A program made the translations under genes and the position numbers. A model generated the notes under the pieces. That model was not told where the DNA came from. It saw only the letters and a program-made list of their open reading frames with translations, and did not search any database. 64,000 bases of DNA from an uncultured Eubacteriales bacterium. GTDB taxonomy: Bacteria > Bacillota > Clostridia > Christensenellales > DTU072. The number at the start of each line of letters is the position of its first letter. Within the stretch, counting starts at the first letter, position 1. The stretch lies in contig CASFAV010000009.1 of the NCBI GenBank assembly GCA_949292905.1, positions 146,061-210,060 on the forward strand, given 5' to 3'. Of the stretch, positions 18,465 through 27,986 are shown piece after piece.

Positions 18465-19181
18465 TCAGATCCCCGATCTGCCTTCCGTTTTAAGATATTC
18501 CGCTTTGAGCTTGTCGATGATCTTTTTTTCGAGGCGGCTTATGTAAGACTGCGATATGTTCATCATATCCGCTATTTCCTTCTGCGTGCGCTCCTTGACG
18601 CCGTACAGTCCGTAACGCATACATATTATCGCCCGATCCCGCTCGTCCAGTTTGGAGAATATCTCCCGCAGGATGTTTTTCTCGACGTCGGCTTCCATCT
18701 CTTTATATACTTCGCCGCCGTCGGTGCCCAAAACGTCCGACAAAAGCAGTTTGTTTCCCTCCCAATCCACGTTCAGAGGTTCGTCCAGGCTGACTTCGTT
18801 GCGCGTTTTGACCATTTTCCTCAGATACATGAGTATTTCGTTCTCTATGCAACGCGAAGCGTAAGTGGCAAGTTTGATCTTTTTGTCGCCGTTATACGAG
18901 CGCACCGCTTTGATGAGCCCCATCGTGCCCACCGATACGAGCTCTTCCATGTCCATTCCCGTATTGTCGAAGCGCTTGGCTATGTAAACGACGAGTCGTA
19001 AATTGTGCTCGACGAGTTTATTGCGCGCTTCGGGGTCTCCCGAAGTGCTCGCTTCGAGAAGCCGCGCCTCTTCGTCGGCGTCCAGCGGATTGGGCAAAGC
19101 CACCATATAATCGAGGGTATTCTCCTCAATAGACAACAATCTGCGTAAAAATGCTCTGATCTTTTCGAAAATGATGTGCAT
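18465..19181 (-). CDS. sigE: Sporulation sigma factor SigE (precursor)
   Basis: Early mother-cell sigma factor, made as a precursor. 238 residues; the N-terminal hydrophobic/basic pro-sequence (MHIIFEKIRAFLRRLLS) is cleaved by SpoIIGA, the next gene upstream. LPNPLDADEEARLL leads into region 2 (NLRLVVYIAKRFDNTG, EELVSVGTMGLIKAV, YASRCIENEILMYLR) and region 4 (RTQKEIADMMNISQSYISR). GGAGGAACG precedes the ATG. Confidence 0.95.
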   Translation of the reverse strand: MHIIFEKIRAFLRRLLSIEENTLDYMVALPNPLDADEEARLLEASTSGDPEARNKLVEHNLRLVVYIAKRFDNTGMDMEELVSVGTMGLIKAVRSYNGDKKIKLATYASRCIENEILMYLRKMVKTRNEVSLDEPLNVDWEGNKLLLSDVLGTDGGEVYKEMEADVEKNILREIFSKLDERDRAIICMRYGLYGVKERTQKEIADMMNISQSYISRLEKKIIDKLKAEYLKTEGRSGI

Positions 19182-19215
19182 CGTTCCTCCGTTAAGCGCG
19201 GTTTCGTCCCGAAGC

Positions 19216-19965
19216 TCAGTTCAACATATCCTTATGCAACAGAACGTCGTATCCGCGCACCTCCATTTTATCCGAGACTATCGCGTAACTACTGTATAGC
19301 TTATGCGTTTTTTTGTCGGAATATATCTTATAACTCAATTCGGTAAGCGGCATTTCGCGCACACCCGAAACGGTGCGCACCGTAAGAGTGTCGTCCGTCG
19401 AAAGCGACAATTTTTTGGCGATCCTTCCCGAAACTACTATAACGGGTTTGCCGTCTTTGTAAAGCGCGTTGCCCGTATCGACGTAGCCGCGGAAGGAATA
19501 GGTTTTGTCTCCCGCCGTTATTTCGACTTTAGGTTCGAGCGCTCTAGTCTTACGGGCGTCGCGGACGCCCGTAGCCGCCTTGAAAAGCACCACGCAGACG
19601 ATAACGCTCGCGCTGACCACGAGCCCGAAAGCGTTGTTATCCTCTCCGAAAACGTCATAAAAAAAGTTTTTCGCGCCCGTAAGCGTCAGCCTTATCACGA
19701 CGTAGAGGGCGGCGAAGCGCAGGAATTCTCCTATCGTGAAATACTCTTTGGAAACGAGTATCCCTATCACGGAAAGTATCGCTTTCAAAAGAAGCATATC
19801 GACTTCGAGATACGGTTCGAGCGTTTCTGCGGCTGCGTAGATCCCACCCGCGAACAACAGCCGCCATATCGCCGTTTCCGCGCGGAAAAATCCCGTGACG
19901 AGATAGTACACGAGATAATTTACCGCCAGAGCGTTGAGATAATCGAGCAACAGTCCGTATTCCAT
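19216..19965 (-). CDS. spoIIGA: Sigma-E processing peptidase SpoIIGA
   Basis: Membrane aspartic protease that cleaves pro-SigE at the sporulation septum. 249 residues from the ATG at 19965: about five N-terminal membrane segments (starting LLLDYLNALAVNYLVYYLV), then a soluble protease domain with the catalytic FRGYVDTGNALYKD. An upstream TTG at 20025 would place a terminator stem inside the coding region, so I reject it. No clear Shine-Dalgarno is present. Followed by sigE with 34 bases between. Confidence 0.9.
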   Translation of the reverse strand: MEYGLLLDYLNALAVNYLVYYLVTGFFRAETAIWRLLFAGGIYAAAETLEPYLEVDMLLLKAILSVIGILVSKEYFTIGEFLRFAALYVVIRLTLTGAKNFFYDVFGEDNNAFGLVVSASVIVCVVLFKAATGVRDARKTRALEPKVEITAGDKTYSFRGYVDTGNALYKDGKPVIVVSGRIAKKLSLSTDDTLTVRTVSGVREMPLTELSYKIYSDKKTHKLYSSYAIVSDKMEVRGYDVLLHKDMLN

Positions 19966-19982
19966 TTTTTTCGCACGAAAAA

Positions 19983-20009
19983 AAGCAAGACCGTCGGAAA
20001 GTCCTGCTT
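19983..20009 (-). terminator. Terminator between ftsZ and spoIIGA
   Basis: Nine-base stem (AAGCAGGAC, one G-T pair), nine-base loop and seven T on the minus strand. It isolates the division genes from the sporulation genes and settles the spoIIGA start. Confidence 0.8.
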
Positions 20010-20042
20010 TTTCATTCGTAAACAATATTTATTAGGTCAAAT

Positions 20043-20068
20043 GCGGCGCTATGCGCCGTGAGAGCGCC
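20043..20068. repeat. Short palindromic repeat, copy 1
   Basis: GCGGCGC-TAT-GCGCCG followed by TGAGAGCGCC, directly after ftsZ. A near-identical block occurs at 63535-63559. Confidence 0.5.
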
Positions 20069-20078
20069 GTCGTCTTAA

Positions 20079-21272
20079 TTATTTCTTATCCTTTATCCTC
20101 TGAAGGAAGGGAGGTACCGCTTTGGAGCGCGTGACGTCTATCCTTCCGCTCTGCGGAGGAGGCGCGACGGGAGCTTCCTCGACGTTGCGCGTAGCGTGAG
20201 CAGGCGCGTTGTCGGCGGCGACTTCGTCCTCGGAATAATAGCCGTACATCCTGTCCACGCGCTCGTTACGCTGAGCGTCGTTGGTGAACATCGGTCTTTG
20301 CATATTGTATTGCGCGCGTCCCTCGGGTTTGGTCGTGAAGCCCGTGGCTACGACGGTGATGACAACTTCGTCGTCGAGGTTCTCGTCGATACCCATACCG
20401 AATATGATATTCGCTGCGGGATCGACGACTTCGCGGATAAGTCTCACGCTCTCGTGGACTTCGTCCATAGTAAGTCCGGTACCGCCGGAAACGTACACGA
20501 TTATGCCGGTAGCGCCCTGAATGTTGGTCTCGAGAAGCGGGCTCTGAACAGCCTGACGCACGGCGTCGAGGGTGCGGTTCTCGCCCTTGCCTTTACCGAT
20601 ACCGATATGGGCGTTGCCCTTATTCTTCATAATGGTCTTGATATCGGCGAAGTCGAGGTTGATGAGCGAAGGAGTCGTGATGATCTCGGTAATGCCCTGT
20701 ATGCCCTGACGGAGCACGTCGTCCGCCACTTTGAAAGCCTGCACGAGCGTGGTGCCCTTCGGAACGAAAAGCTGTATCTTTTCGTTGGGGATAACGAGCA
20801 AGGTGTCCACTACCTGCTTGAGCTTCTCGATACCCTCGTTGGCTCTGTCCATACGCGGCTTGCCTTCGAACTGCTCGAAAGGCTTGGTGACTACCGCGAT
20901 GGTGAGGATATTCATCTCTTTCGCCATCTGCGCTATAACCGGAGCCGCTCCCGTTCCGGTGCCGCCGCCCATACCCGCGGTTATGAACAGAAGATCGGTA
21001 TCCTCGAGATGCTGTCTTATCTCCTCTTTGCTCTCCTCAGCCGCACGCGCTCCGATCTCCGGATCCGCGCCCGCGCCGAGACCTTTGGTCAGATTGGCTC
21101 CGAGTTGTATCTTTATAGGCGCTTTGCTCATGTTGAGCGCCTGCATATCGGTATTCGCGGCTATGAACGTGCAGGAAGTTATGCCCGCGAGTATCATACG
21201 GTTCACGGCGTTGTTGCCGCCTCCGCCCACTCCGATAACCTTAATATTGGCTACGCCGTAGGAATTCGCCAT
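20079..21272 (-). CDS. ftsZ: Cell division protein FtsZ
   Basis: Tubulin-like GTPase forming the division ring. 397 residues. GTP loop GGGGNNAVNRMI, signature GGGTGTGAAPVIA, synergy loop with NLDFADIKTIM, and the C-terminal peptide AVPPFLQRIKDKK that binds FtsA and other tethers. The start overlaps the ftsA stop by one base (TAATG). Confidence 0.98.
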   Translation of the reverse strand: MANSYGVANIKVIGVGGGGNNAVNRMILAGITSCTFIAANTDMQALNMSKAPIKIQLGANLTKGLGAGADPEIGARAAEESKEEIRQHLEDTDLLFITAGMGGGTGTGAAPVIAQMAKEMNILTIAVVTKPFEQFEGKPRMDRANEGIEKLKQVVDTLLVIPNEKIQLFVPKGTTLVQAFKVADDVLRQGIQGITEIITTPSLINLDFADIKTIMKNKGNAHIGIGKGKGENRTLDAVRQAVQSPLLETNIQGATGIIVYVSGGTGLTMDEVHESVRLIREVVDPAANIIFGMGIDENLDDEVVITVVATGFTTKPEGRAQYNMQRPMFTNDAQRNERVDRMYGYYSEDEVAADNAPAHATRNVEEAPVAPPPQSGRIDVTRSKAVPPFLQRIKDKK

Positions 21273-22453
21273 TATTTCTTGTTCCTCCCGAAAAATTTGT
21301 CTTTTAATTTGTAAAGCAAGTCGAATAATTTGAGTTTGCCTTTGACTATCTGATGTTGCTGCACCACGAGCAATCCGGCAAGCGAGGCGTGGCGCGGCTT
21401 ATTGAACTGCATGAGATCGGGCGAGAGTATCTCCACGGCGCGACCGGTGACTTTCGCAAGACACTCGCGGGCGCCCGGAATATTAGCGATCCCGGATCCG
21501 GTAAGCAATATTTTCGCTTCGCGCGGTACTTCGTACTCGCTCATCTTGATCGCTTCGTGGACATATTCGGCGATGTTCTGCACCCTGTCGTAAGCTATAG
21601 CGTTGATGCGGCTGACGTCGTAGGAGAGCGTTTCGCCGTCGCGGCTGACGTAGTAAGCGTCGCCTACCGAGGGCTGAAGATTGAGGTTGAGCTTGTCCAC
21701 GAGTTCGAGCGAAACGTCGAAAGGCACTCCGTCCACCGTGGTTATGTCGCCCGCGATGTTGCCCCTGCCGAGAGAAAACGCCGTCGCATGCAATATCCCG
21801 TCGCCCATGGCGTACGCCACGGAAGTGGAAATATAGCCCACGTCCGCAAGTATAACCCCTTCGTCGCGGTACTTCTCGGGCACCACGTACATCACTTCGG
21901 CAAGCATAGCCGAAGCGTATACGAAAGGTACTCTGACGGATTCGGATATCCTGTTGAAAAGAGAGATAAAAGAATTCTCGCAGACGGCGTAGGACATAAG
22001 GCAACCTATCTTGGATGCGGTACGTCCCGCGGGCGTTATCGTATAATCGTTGTCGTCGAGCACGTAATACACGGGAGAAGCGCTGATACAGGTATAGCCG
22101 GCTTCGCCGTTATAACTGTTGCCTAATGCGTAAAGCGCGTCGAGATCGCGATCGGTTATTTTGCGCTCCGCGCCGAGCTCCTGCTCAACGGTCTTACAGA
22201 CTATGGAAGTGAATTCTCCGGGGACGCCGACCATGATCTCGTCCAGCTCGCAGAAAGCGGAAGCTTCGCATTCGCGCACGAGCGAATCCACGACGCGGAA
22301 AAGACCTTCCATGTCGAGGAACTCGCCGTCCTGAAAGCCGTCGTATTCGGCGGAGGCTTTGAAGGCGAAATTATTGGCGTATTTACGGTCCTGCATTACC
22401 AGAGTGACGGCGTCCGAACCGATATCCAATACAGCGACTTTTTTTGCACTCAT
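21272..22453 (-). CDS. ftsA: Cell division protein FtsA
   Basis: Actin-like protein that tethers FtsZ to the membrane. 393 residues. VAVLDIGSDAVTLVM (phosphate 1), ILADVGYISTSVAY (phosphate 2) and ILLTGSGIANIPGARE (adenosine motif) are present; the C-terminal LKLFDLLYKLKDKFFGR looks like the amphipathic membrane-targeting helix. The Ser/Thr at some ATP-site positions differ from E. coli, but context and layout are convincing. Confidence 0.92.
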   Translation of the reverse strand: MSAKKVAVLDIGSDAVTLVMQDRKYANNFAFKASAEYDGFQDGEFLDMEGLFRVVDSLVRECEASAFCELDEIMVGVPGEFTSIVCKTVEQELGAERKITDRDLDALYALGNSYNGEAGYTCISASPVYYVLDDNDYTITPAGRTASKIGCLMSYAVCENSFISLFNRISESVRVPFVYASAMLAEVMYVVPEKYRDEGVILADVGYISTSVAYAMGDGILHATAFSLGRGNIAGDITTVDGVPFDVSLELVDKLNLNLQPSVGDAYYVSRDGETLSYDVSRINAIAYDRVQNIAEYVHEAIKMSEYEVPREAKILLTGSGIANIPGARECLAKVTGRAVEILSPDLMQFNKPRHASLAGLLVVQQHQIVKGKLKLFDLLYKLKDKFFGRNKK

Positions 22454-22502
22454 CCGGAAATTCTCCTCGCGCGTAGGCGTTTAGTAATTAGCTCTATCTT
22501 TT

Positions 22503-22531
22503 ATTATATAATTATAGAAAAATCGTGTCAA
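22503..22531 (-). promoter_or_regulatory. Perfect consensus sigma-A promoter of ftsA-ftsZ
   Basis: TTGACA, 17-base spacer, TATAAT on the minus strand, both hexamers exact. Leader of about 43 bases with GAGGAG. Confidence 0.9.
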
Positions 22532-22567
22532 TGCTTTTCGGGAAAATATTATAAATTAAATCGTTTT

Positions 22568-23239
22568 TTATAAATTTGCGGCATATTCGCGATAAGCCGC
22601 GGACACTCTTTCGCCTATATTTTCGGCGGGCGATCTGTCGATCGTAAGCGTATCGCCGGTGCGCGTATCGAGTTTGATCTTGTCCCCTTCGAACGCTATC
22701 GACGCGAGAAAACGCGGTTGCGCCGCCGCGGGAATGCCTTCCGCTTCGAGCGCGAGGAAGACGTTCCTCAGCGTGGCGAAATCGGCGGTGTCGTAACTGT
22801 TGCCGACGGTAAGTCCGATAATCATTATCAAGTTGTTTTTATCCAAATCGGCTTCGCGAGCCTTGCGGTCGAGCGCGAAATCTCTGTCCGCCACGGCGTA
22901 ACCCGTCCCGTCGCGCAACGGCACCGCGCACATCGGCGCGTGTTCCTCGACGTACACTTTGACTGTATCGGGGAATTCACGCACGACGTCTTTAACGGTT
23001 ATCAGTCTGTCCGGATAAGCCGCCGCGACGCGTTCGCGGATCTCGTTCTCGTTGAGATTGAGTATCGAACCGTTGGTCTCTATCGCGCAGACGGAATAAA
23101 CTTCCGCGGGATCCACTTCCGTGGGGGACGCCCCGACGTACTCCACCGAAACTTCGCGTACGCGGAAAAGATTGCCGAAAAGCGCGATCATCGCCACCAG
23201 CACCACTCCCAATACTATCGCAACGGCTTTGTACTTCAT
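22568..23239 (-). CDS. divIB: Cell division protein FtsQ/DivIB
   Basis: Single-pass division protein. 223 residues: short cytoplasmic start, one membrane helix (AVAIVLGVVLVAMIALFG), a POTRA domain (FRVREVSVEYVGASPTEV...) and a following beta region with DTVKVYVEEHAPMCAV, the usual POTRA/beta boundary. Identified mainly by topology and its place between murA and ftsA. Confidence 0.85.
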   Translation of the reverse strand: MKYKAVAIVLGVVLVAMIALFGNLFRVREVSVEYVGASPTEVDPAEVYSVCAIETNGSILNLNENEIRERVAAAYPDRLITVKDVVREFPDTVKVYVEEHAPMCAVPLRDGTGYAVADRDFALDRKAREADLDKNNLIMIIGLTVGNSYDTADFATLRNVFLALEAEGIPAAAQPRFLASIAFEGDKIKLDTRTGDTLTIDRSPAENIGERVSAAYREYAANL

Positions 23240-23275
23240 AAGTTTACCCGAACCTTCCTTCCTTTCAGGGTATGA

Positions 23276-24526
23276 TCACACTTTGACTATGTCCGCGCCC
23301 AACGAGGACAACACCTTCTCGGGGGCTTCGTATCCCCTCTCGATATGATGGATGTCGTTCACTACGGTGGTCCCCTGCGCTTTGAGCCCCGCGACTACCA
23401 GAGCCGCGCCACCTCTCAGATCCATCGCGGTTGTTTCCGCGCCGCTGAGCGCTTTCACACCGGTAAAAACGGCAACCTTGTCTTTTACTTTAACCGATGC
23501 GCCCATTTTTGTCAACTCCGCAACGTGCTTGAAACGCGTTTCGAAAATATTTTCCACCACGACGGTCGTCCCTTCCGCCACCGAAGCCAGCACACCGAAA
23601 GGCGCCTGAAGGTCGGTAGGAAAGCCGGGATAAGGTCTTGTCTCTATACACCCGGGCGCGCGCAACCTGCCGTCGGAACGCACCGTGATGTCGGAACCGT
23701 CGACATCTATCTCCGCTCCGCTTTCTCTGAGCTTATCGGTGAGCGAAGTTATATGTTCGGGACACACGCCGCGTAGAAGCACTTCTCCGCCGCATACCGC
23801 CGCGGCGATCATATAAGTCCCCGCGACTATCCTGTCGGGCATAGTGGAATATTCGGTGCCTTGCAGGGAACGCACGCCTTCCACGCGAATAAAAGAGGTT
23901 CCCGCCCCGCTTATACGGGCGCCCATTCTGTTGAGAAAGTCCTGAAGATCGACGACTTCCGGCTCTCTCGCGGCGTTGGCTATCGTCGTTACCCCGCCTG
24001 CGGTAGCCGCGAGCAACATGACGTTTTCGGTCGCTCCCACGCTCGGATAATCCAGAGTGACGGCAGCGGGACGCATGTCCGTCGCGTCACATAGTATGTA
24101 ACCGTAACGGTCGGCTATGCGCACGTTCATTTCTTTAAGGGCTTTCAGATGAATGTCTATGGGGCGCAGACCTATGTCGCAACCGCCGGGATAAGCCACT
24201 TTGGCTTTTTTGGCTCTTCCGAGGAGCGCGCCCAAAGTAAAAATAGAGCTTCTGAGCTCCCCCGCGAGCCTCGAAGGTATCTCGTGGGAGCGCATGTATC
24301 CCGTGTCTATCGTGACGGAATCGCCTCTGCGTTCCGTCTCCGCCCCGAGAGAATTGAGGATACGCGCCATGTTGGACACGTCTATGAGATCGGGGCAATT
24401 ATGTATGACTACTCTTTCGTCGGTGAGGAGCGCCGCCGCGAACAGCGGCAGCACGGCGTTTTTCGCGCCCTGAACGCACACCGTCCCGCGGAGCTTCCGC
24501 CCGCCGTTGATTATGTACTTGCTCAT
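23276..24526 (-). CDS. murA: UDP-N-acetylglucosamine 1-carboxyvinyltransferase
   Basis: First committed step of peptidoglycan precursor synthesis. 416 residues from the ATG at 24526; the longer frame would add nine residues without a ribosome site. VQGAKNAVLPLFAA at the N terminus (KN pair of the active site), PGGCDIGLRPIDIH with the reactive Cys targeted by fosfomycin, and YPGFPTDLQAPF are present. The Cys implies sensitivity rather than the Asp variant. Confidence 0.96.
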   Translation of the reverse strand: MSKYIINGGRKLRGTVCVQGAKNAVLPLFAAALLTDERVVIHNCPDLIDVSNMARILNSLGAETERRGDSVTIDTGYMRSHEIPSRLAGELRSSIFTLGALLGRAKKAKVAYPGGCDIGLRPIDIHLKALKEMNVRIADRYGYILCDATDMRPAAVTLDYPSVGATENVMLLAATAGGVTTIANAAREPEVVDLQDFLNRMGARISGAGTSFIRVEGVRSLQGTEYSTMPDRIVAGTYMIAAAVCGGEVLLRGVCPEHITSLTDKLRESGAEIDVDGSDITVRSDGRLRAPGCIETRPYPGFPTDLQAPFGVLASVAEGTTVVVENIFETRFKHVAELTKMGASVKVKDKVAVFTGVKALSGAETTAMDLRGGAALVVAGLKAQGTTVVNDIHHIERGYEAPEKVLSSLGADIVKV

Positions 24527-24562
24527 ATATACCCGAGGCTTAACGCCTACCACATAGTATGT

Positions 24563-24634
24563 CTAAGCGTGCGTTTTGTTTACAGCGTGCGTTCCGTTCA
24601 AGGCGCGCCTTTCGTTAGCGGCGTGCGTTTGGTT
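24563..24634 (-). repeat. Four tandem 18-base units at the 3' end of ftsW
   Basis: Exactly 72 bases, each unit AAC-NNA-ACG-CAC-GCY-NNN with the second degenerate; the last unit's sixth codon is the stop. Confidence 0.8.
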
Positions 24635-25699
24635 CATTTTGTCGATATTCATAAGAAGCCCCGAAGCGAACATGAACACCATGAGCGAGCTTCCTCCCGC
24701 GGAAACGAACGGCAGAGGTACGCCCGTGGGCGGCACCGCGCCGCTCACCACGGCGATGTTCAGAAGGCTCTGAACGGCTATCACGGCGGTGACTCCCGCC
24801 GCCAGCATGCGGGTATAATTGTCTTTGGCGTTTATTGCGATGCGTATCCCCGAGAAAACGAGCAATGCAAATACCGCCGCCACCGCTATCGAGCCCACAA
24901 GACCGAGCTCCTCGCCTATCACCGAAAAAATAAAATCGGATTCGGCAAAAGGAAGATAGAGATATTTCTGCCTGCTCGCGAAAAGCCCTACCCCGAAAAT
25001 ACCGCCCGATCCGAGCGCATAATAGGATTGAATGAGCTGATAACCTTCGCCTTTCGGGGTAGCCCACGGATCAAGGAACGCCGCAAGACGCTTGAGACGG
25101 TACGGTTCCGCTATAACGAGCGCGGGTATCGCCGCGAGCGCGGCGCCCGAAAAAAGCGCGATATGCTTCCCGCGCATACCGCCCACGAAAAGCATCGCGA
25201 AAAGGACTGCGGCTATACAGAGAGTGATGGACATATTGGGTTCGAGCATCACGAGCGCGCACATCGCTATGCCGGAAAGCACGGGGATAATAAGCCTTTT
25301 AAGGGTGACGGGCGGATATTTATCGAGATAGGCGGCGAGGAATATCACCAATCCGAACTTGGCTATTTCCGAAGGTTGGAAGGTGATGAAGCCGAGATCG
25401 ATCCATCTCGTGGCGCCGTAGCTCGTTTGCCCCAGTCCCGGAATGAACACGGCGGCTAGCAACAGCATCGAGACTATGTAAACGGCAAGCGAACATTTTT
25501 TCAGAAAGCCGAGGCTTATCTTATAACCCGCCGTCATGGTGAATATTCCCACGACAAAGCCGAGTATCTGCTTTTTGACGTAGAAGAAGGCGTCGCCGTA
25601 GTCGAGTTCCGCCGAATAGGAGCTCGCGGAATAGATCATGACGATACCGAAAAGCGAAAGCAGTACCGTCGATATGAGTACGTTATGCTTTAAGCGCAT
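24563..25699 (-). CDS. ftsW: FtsW/SpoVE-type peptidoglycan polymerase (SEDS)
   Basis: Polymerises lipid II at the septum with a class B PBP. 378 residues, ten membrane segments. SEDS signatures: TRWIDLGFITFQPSEIAKFG, SYYALGSGGIFGVGLF, FIFSVIGEELG and TGVPLPFVSAGGSS. The position between murD and murA fits FtsW or its sporulation paralogue SpoVE. The last 24 residues are four degenerate copies of a six-residue unit N-x-T-H-A-x. It overlaps murD by 17 bases. Confidence 0.93.
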   Translation of the reverse strand: MRLKHNVLISTVLLSLFGIVMIYSASSYSAELDYGDAFFYVKKQILGFVVGIFTMTAGYKISLGFLKKCSLAVYIVSMLLLAAVFIPGLGQTSYGATRWIDLGFITFQPSEIAKFGLVIFLAAYLDKYPPVTLKRLIIPVLSGIAMCALVMLEPNMSITLCIAAVLFAMLFVGGMRGKHIALFSGAALAAIPALVIAEPYRLKRLAAFLDPWATPKGEGYQLIQSYYALGSGGIFGVGLFASRQKYLYLPFAESDFIFSVIGEELGLVGSIAVAAVFALLVFSGIRIAINAKDNYTRMLAAGVTAVIAVQSLLNIAVVSGAVPPTGVPLPFVSAGGSSLMVFMFASGLLMNIDKMNQTHAANERRALNGTHAVNKTHA

Positions 25700-26969
25700 A
25701 TACGCGGCTCTTGAAATATTCTCCGCGCTCGGCGTAGCCTTTGTATCTGTCGAAGCTCGCCGAGGCGGGCGAGAACAGCACCGTATCGACGCCTTCGGCG
25801 TGCGTCAATACTTCTATGGCTTCGTCGAGCGTGTCGGTGATTTTAATGTCGGTAAAGCCCACTTTCATCGCAGAACTGTAAATTTTTTCGGCGTTTCCGC
25901 CGGTAACGGCTACGAATTTGACTTTATCGTATATCGCCACGAAAAAGTCGCAGTAATCCTCTTTTTTGTCGGAGCCTCCCATAATGAGCCCTATGCCGCC
26001 GCCTACCGAATCCACCGCGCTGAGACATGCGCCCACGTTGGTGCCCTTGCTGTCGTTATAGAAGCACACACCGTCCGCCGTGCCCACGTATTCTATGCGG
26101 TGCGGCAGAGGACGGTACTCTCTCACGAATGCGGCAAGCTCCGCCGCCGTCGCGCCCATGCGGTACGCCACGTTCATCACCGCAAGCATATTGAACCGGT
26201 TATGTTCCCCTTTCGCTCTGCTCTCGCGCACCGAGATGAGCGGCTGACCTTTCATATAGAAATAGTTGTTTTTAAGATAAAAATCGCCTTTTTGCTCCTT
26301 TGCGCTTACTCTTATGACCGTGGACGGCAGACCTTCCGTCAGGTCGCGCGTCACCTTCGTATCCCAGTTCACCACGGCGAAATCCGTGGCGCTTTGCCCC
26401 ATGAACACACGCTTCTTCGCATTGACGTAATCCTCGTAACGGGCGTATCTGTCCATGTGGTCGGGAGAAATGTTCAGCAAAACCGCGAACTTCGGTCGCA
26501 ACGTATAGCAGAATTCGAGCTGGAAACTGGAAGCCTCTATTATCGCGTAATCGGGTTGATCGCCGTCGAGCACTACCTGACTGACGGGATAACCGACGTT
26601 ACCCATCGTGCGCGCCTTTTTACCCATGATTTTGAGTACTTTGTCGAGCATGTCCACCGTAGTGGTCTTGCCGTTGGTGCCGGTGACGACTATTTTCGTG
26701 CCCGTTAATAATTTTGAACCGAATTCCATTTCGCTTTCCACGCGGATACCGCGCGCGAGCGCTTCCGCGACCACGGGATGCGTTCCGGGTATCGACGGAC
26801 TTATCACGACGAGATCGAGTCCCGCGAATATATCCTCGCCCCTGTCCCGCCAGTTGTTCTCTATCTCTTGTCTGTCGTCGTAGAGTCTTACCTCGTATCC
26901 TTCGCGCTTGAGCAGAGCCGCCGCCGAGATACCGCTTGCCTGTATACCCATTACCAATGCCGTTTTCAT
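25683..26969 (-). CDS. murD: UDP-N-acetylmuramoyl-L-alanine--D-glutamate ligase
   Basis: Adds D-Glu to UDP-MurNAc-Ala. 428 residues: Rossmann-like N-terminal domain (LVMGIQASGISAAALLKREG), central ATP domain with VVTGTNGKTTTVDML, NISPDHMDRY, and C-terminal HRIEYVGTADGVCFYNDSKGTN, where the Lys and Asn of NDSKGTN are the family hallmark. Overlaps ftsW downstream. Confidence 0.96.
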   Translation of the reverse strand: MKTALVMGIQASGISAAALLKREGYEVRLYDDRQEIENNWRDRGEDIFAGLDLVVISPSIPGTHPVVAEALARGIRVESEMEFGSKLLTGTKIVVTGTNGKTTTVDMLDKVLKIMGKKARTMGNVGYPVSQVVLDGDQPDYAIIEASSFQLEFCYTLRPKFAVLLNISPDHMDRYARYEDYVNAKKRVFMGQSATDFAVVNWDTKVTRDLTEGLPSTVIRVSAKEQKGDFYLKNNYFYMKGQPLISVRESRAKGEHNRFNMLAVMNVAYRMGATAAELAAFVREYRPLPHRIEYVGTADGVCFYNDSKGTNVGACLSAVDSVGGGIGLIMGGSDKKEDYCDFFVAIYDKVKFVAVTGGNAEKIYSSAMKVGFTDIKITDTLDEAIEVLTHAEGVDTVLFSPASASFDRYKGYAERGEYFKSRVYALKA

Positions 26970-26981
26970 AGCCGAATACCC

Positions 26982-27986
26982 CTAAAAAATTATTATGAGC
27001 GCCGTGAGCCCCGCTATCGCGGTCACTATGCAGTAACACGACACTATCTTGCTCTCGTTGATCCCTTTAAGCTCCAGATGGTGGTGGAGCGGCGACATCA
27101 GGAATACCCTCTTGCCGCGCGTCTTGAAGGAGATCACCTGCACAATTACTGATATGCAGGAGATGACGTATATTATACCTATGAGAATGCTGACGAGCGG
27201 ATTTTTGGTAAACAACGCTACCGCCGCGGCAAGCCCTCCCAACGCGAGCGAGCCCGTATCCCCCATGAAAATAACCGCTTTGTTGGAATTGAACCAAAGG
27301 AACGCCGCCAGACCGCCTATGACCGCGGCAACGGCGAGCGCGAGAGAACGGAGTTCGCCCGCGTAAACGGTACTGCCGAGCGACACCGCGTCGGCGTAGC
27401 CGATAAGGATGACGATAAGATAGAATACGAAATAAATGCTTCCTGTGCCGGCGGCGAGCCCGTCGAGCCCGTCGGTGATATTGACGGCGTTGGACATCGC
27501 CACGAATACGAGCATCGCAAAAGGTATATACCAACCGCCGAGATCCCATTCGCCCGCGCCGAAATTCAACGCTATCGCGCTCCCGACGAATTCGCTTTTG
27601 TAGGCAAAATACGCCGCGAAAGCGGCGACGGTGAGTTGCGAGATTATTTTCTGCAACGCCGTAAGTCCCTTATTGCGTTTCAGTTTAACTTTGATGAAAT
27701 CGTCCGTAAAACCTATAACCCCGTATCCGAGGAAGATGAGCATCGACATAAGTCCTATGCGATAGCGGAAAACTCCCGCTATAGCCGCGACTATACACGA
27801 CGCCGTTATGAATATGAGCCCGCCGAAAGTGGGCGTGCCCTGCTTGGAATTGTGCTGTTCGACGTAGCTCAGAATGCTTTGTCCCGCTTTGAGCCGCGAA
27901 GCGAGCGCGATCACTGCGGGAGCCGCGAGCATGCCCAGCAGGAACGCCCCGATAATTACGGCGGGAATGATGATTTTATCGCTCAC
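26982..27986 (-). CDS. mraY: Phospho-N-acetylmuramoyl-pentapeptide-transferase
   Basis: Membrane enzyme making lipid I from UDP-MurNAc-pentapeptide and undecaprenyl phosphate. 334 residues, about ten membrane segments. GTPTFGGLIF, GFTDDFIKV with the catalytic Asp pair, NAVNITDGLDGLAAG, FMGDTGSLALGG and SPLHHHLELKG (the HHH motif) are all present. Confidence 0.97.
   Translation of the reverse strand: MSDKIIIPAVIIGAFLLGMLAAPAVIALASRLKAGQSILSYVEQHNSKQGTPTFGGLIFITASCIVAAIAGVFRYRIGLMSMLIFLGYGVIGFTDDFIKVKLKRNKGLTALQKIISQLTVAAFAAYFAYKSEFVGSAIALNFGAGEWDLGGWYIPFAMLVFVAMSNAVNITDGLDGLAAGTGSIYFVFYLIVILIGYADAVSLGSTVYAGELRSLALAVAAVIGGLAAFLWFNSNKAVIFMGDTGSLALGGLAAAVALFTKNPLVSILIGIIYVISCISVIVQVISFKTRGKRVFLMSPLHHHLELKGINESKIVSCYCIVTAIAGLTALIIIF

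Noticed and set aside
19966..20025. Extended N terminus of SpoIIGA from a TTG at 20025.
   Set aside because: It runs through the ftsZ terminator stem and adds polar residues before the first membrane helix.
24149..25459. Long plus-strand open frame opposite murA and ftsW.
   Set aside because: Arg/His-rich, low-complexity translation with no ribosome site; it is an antisense shadow of two well-supported genes.
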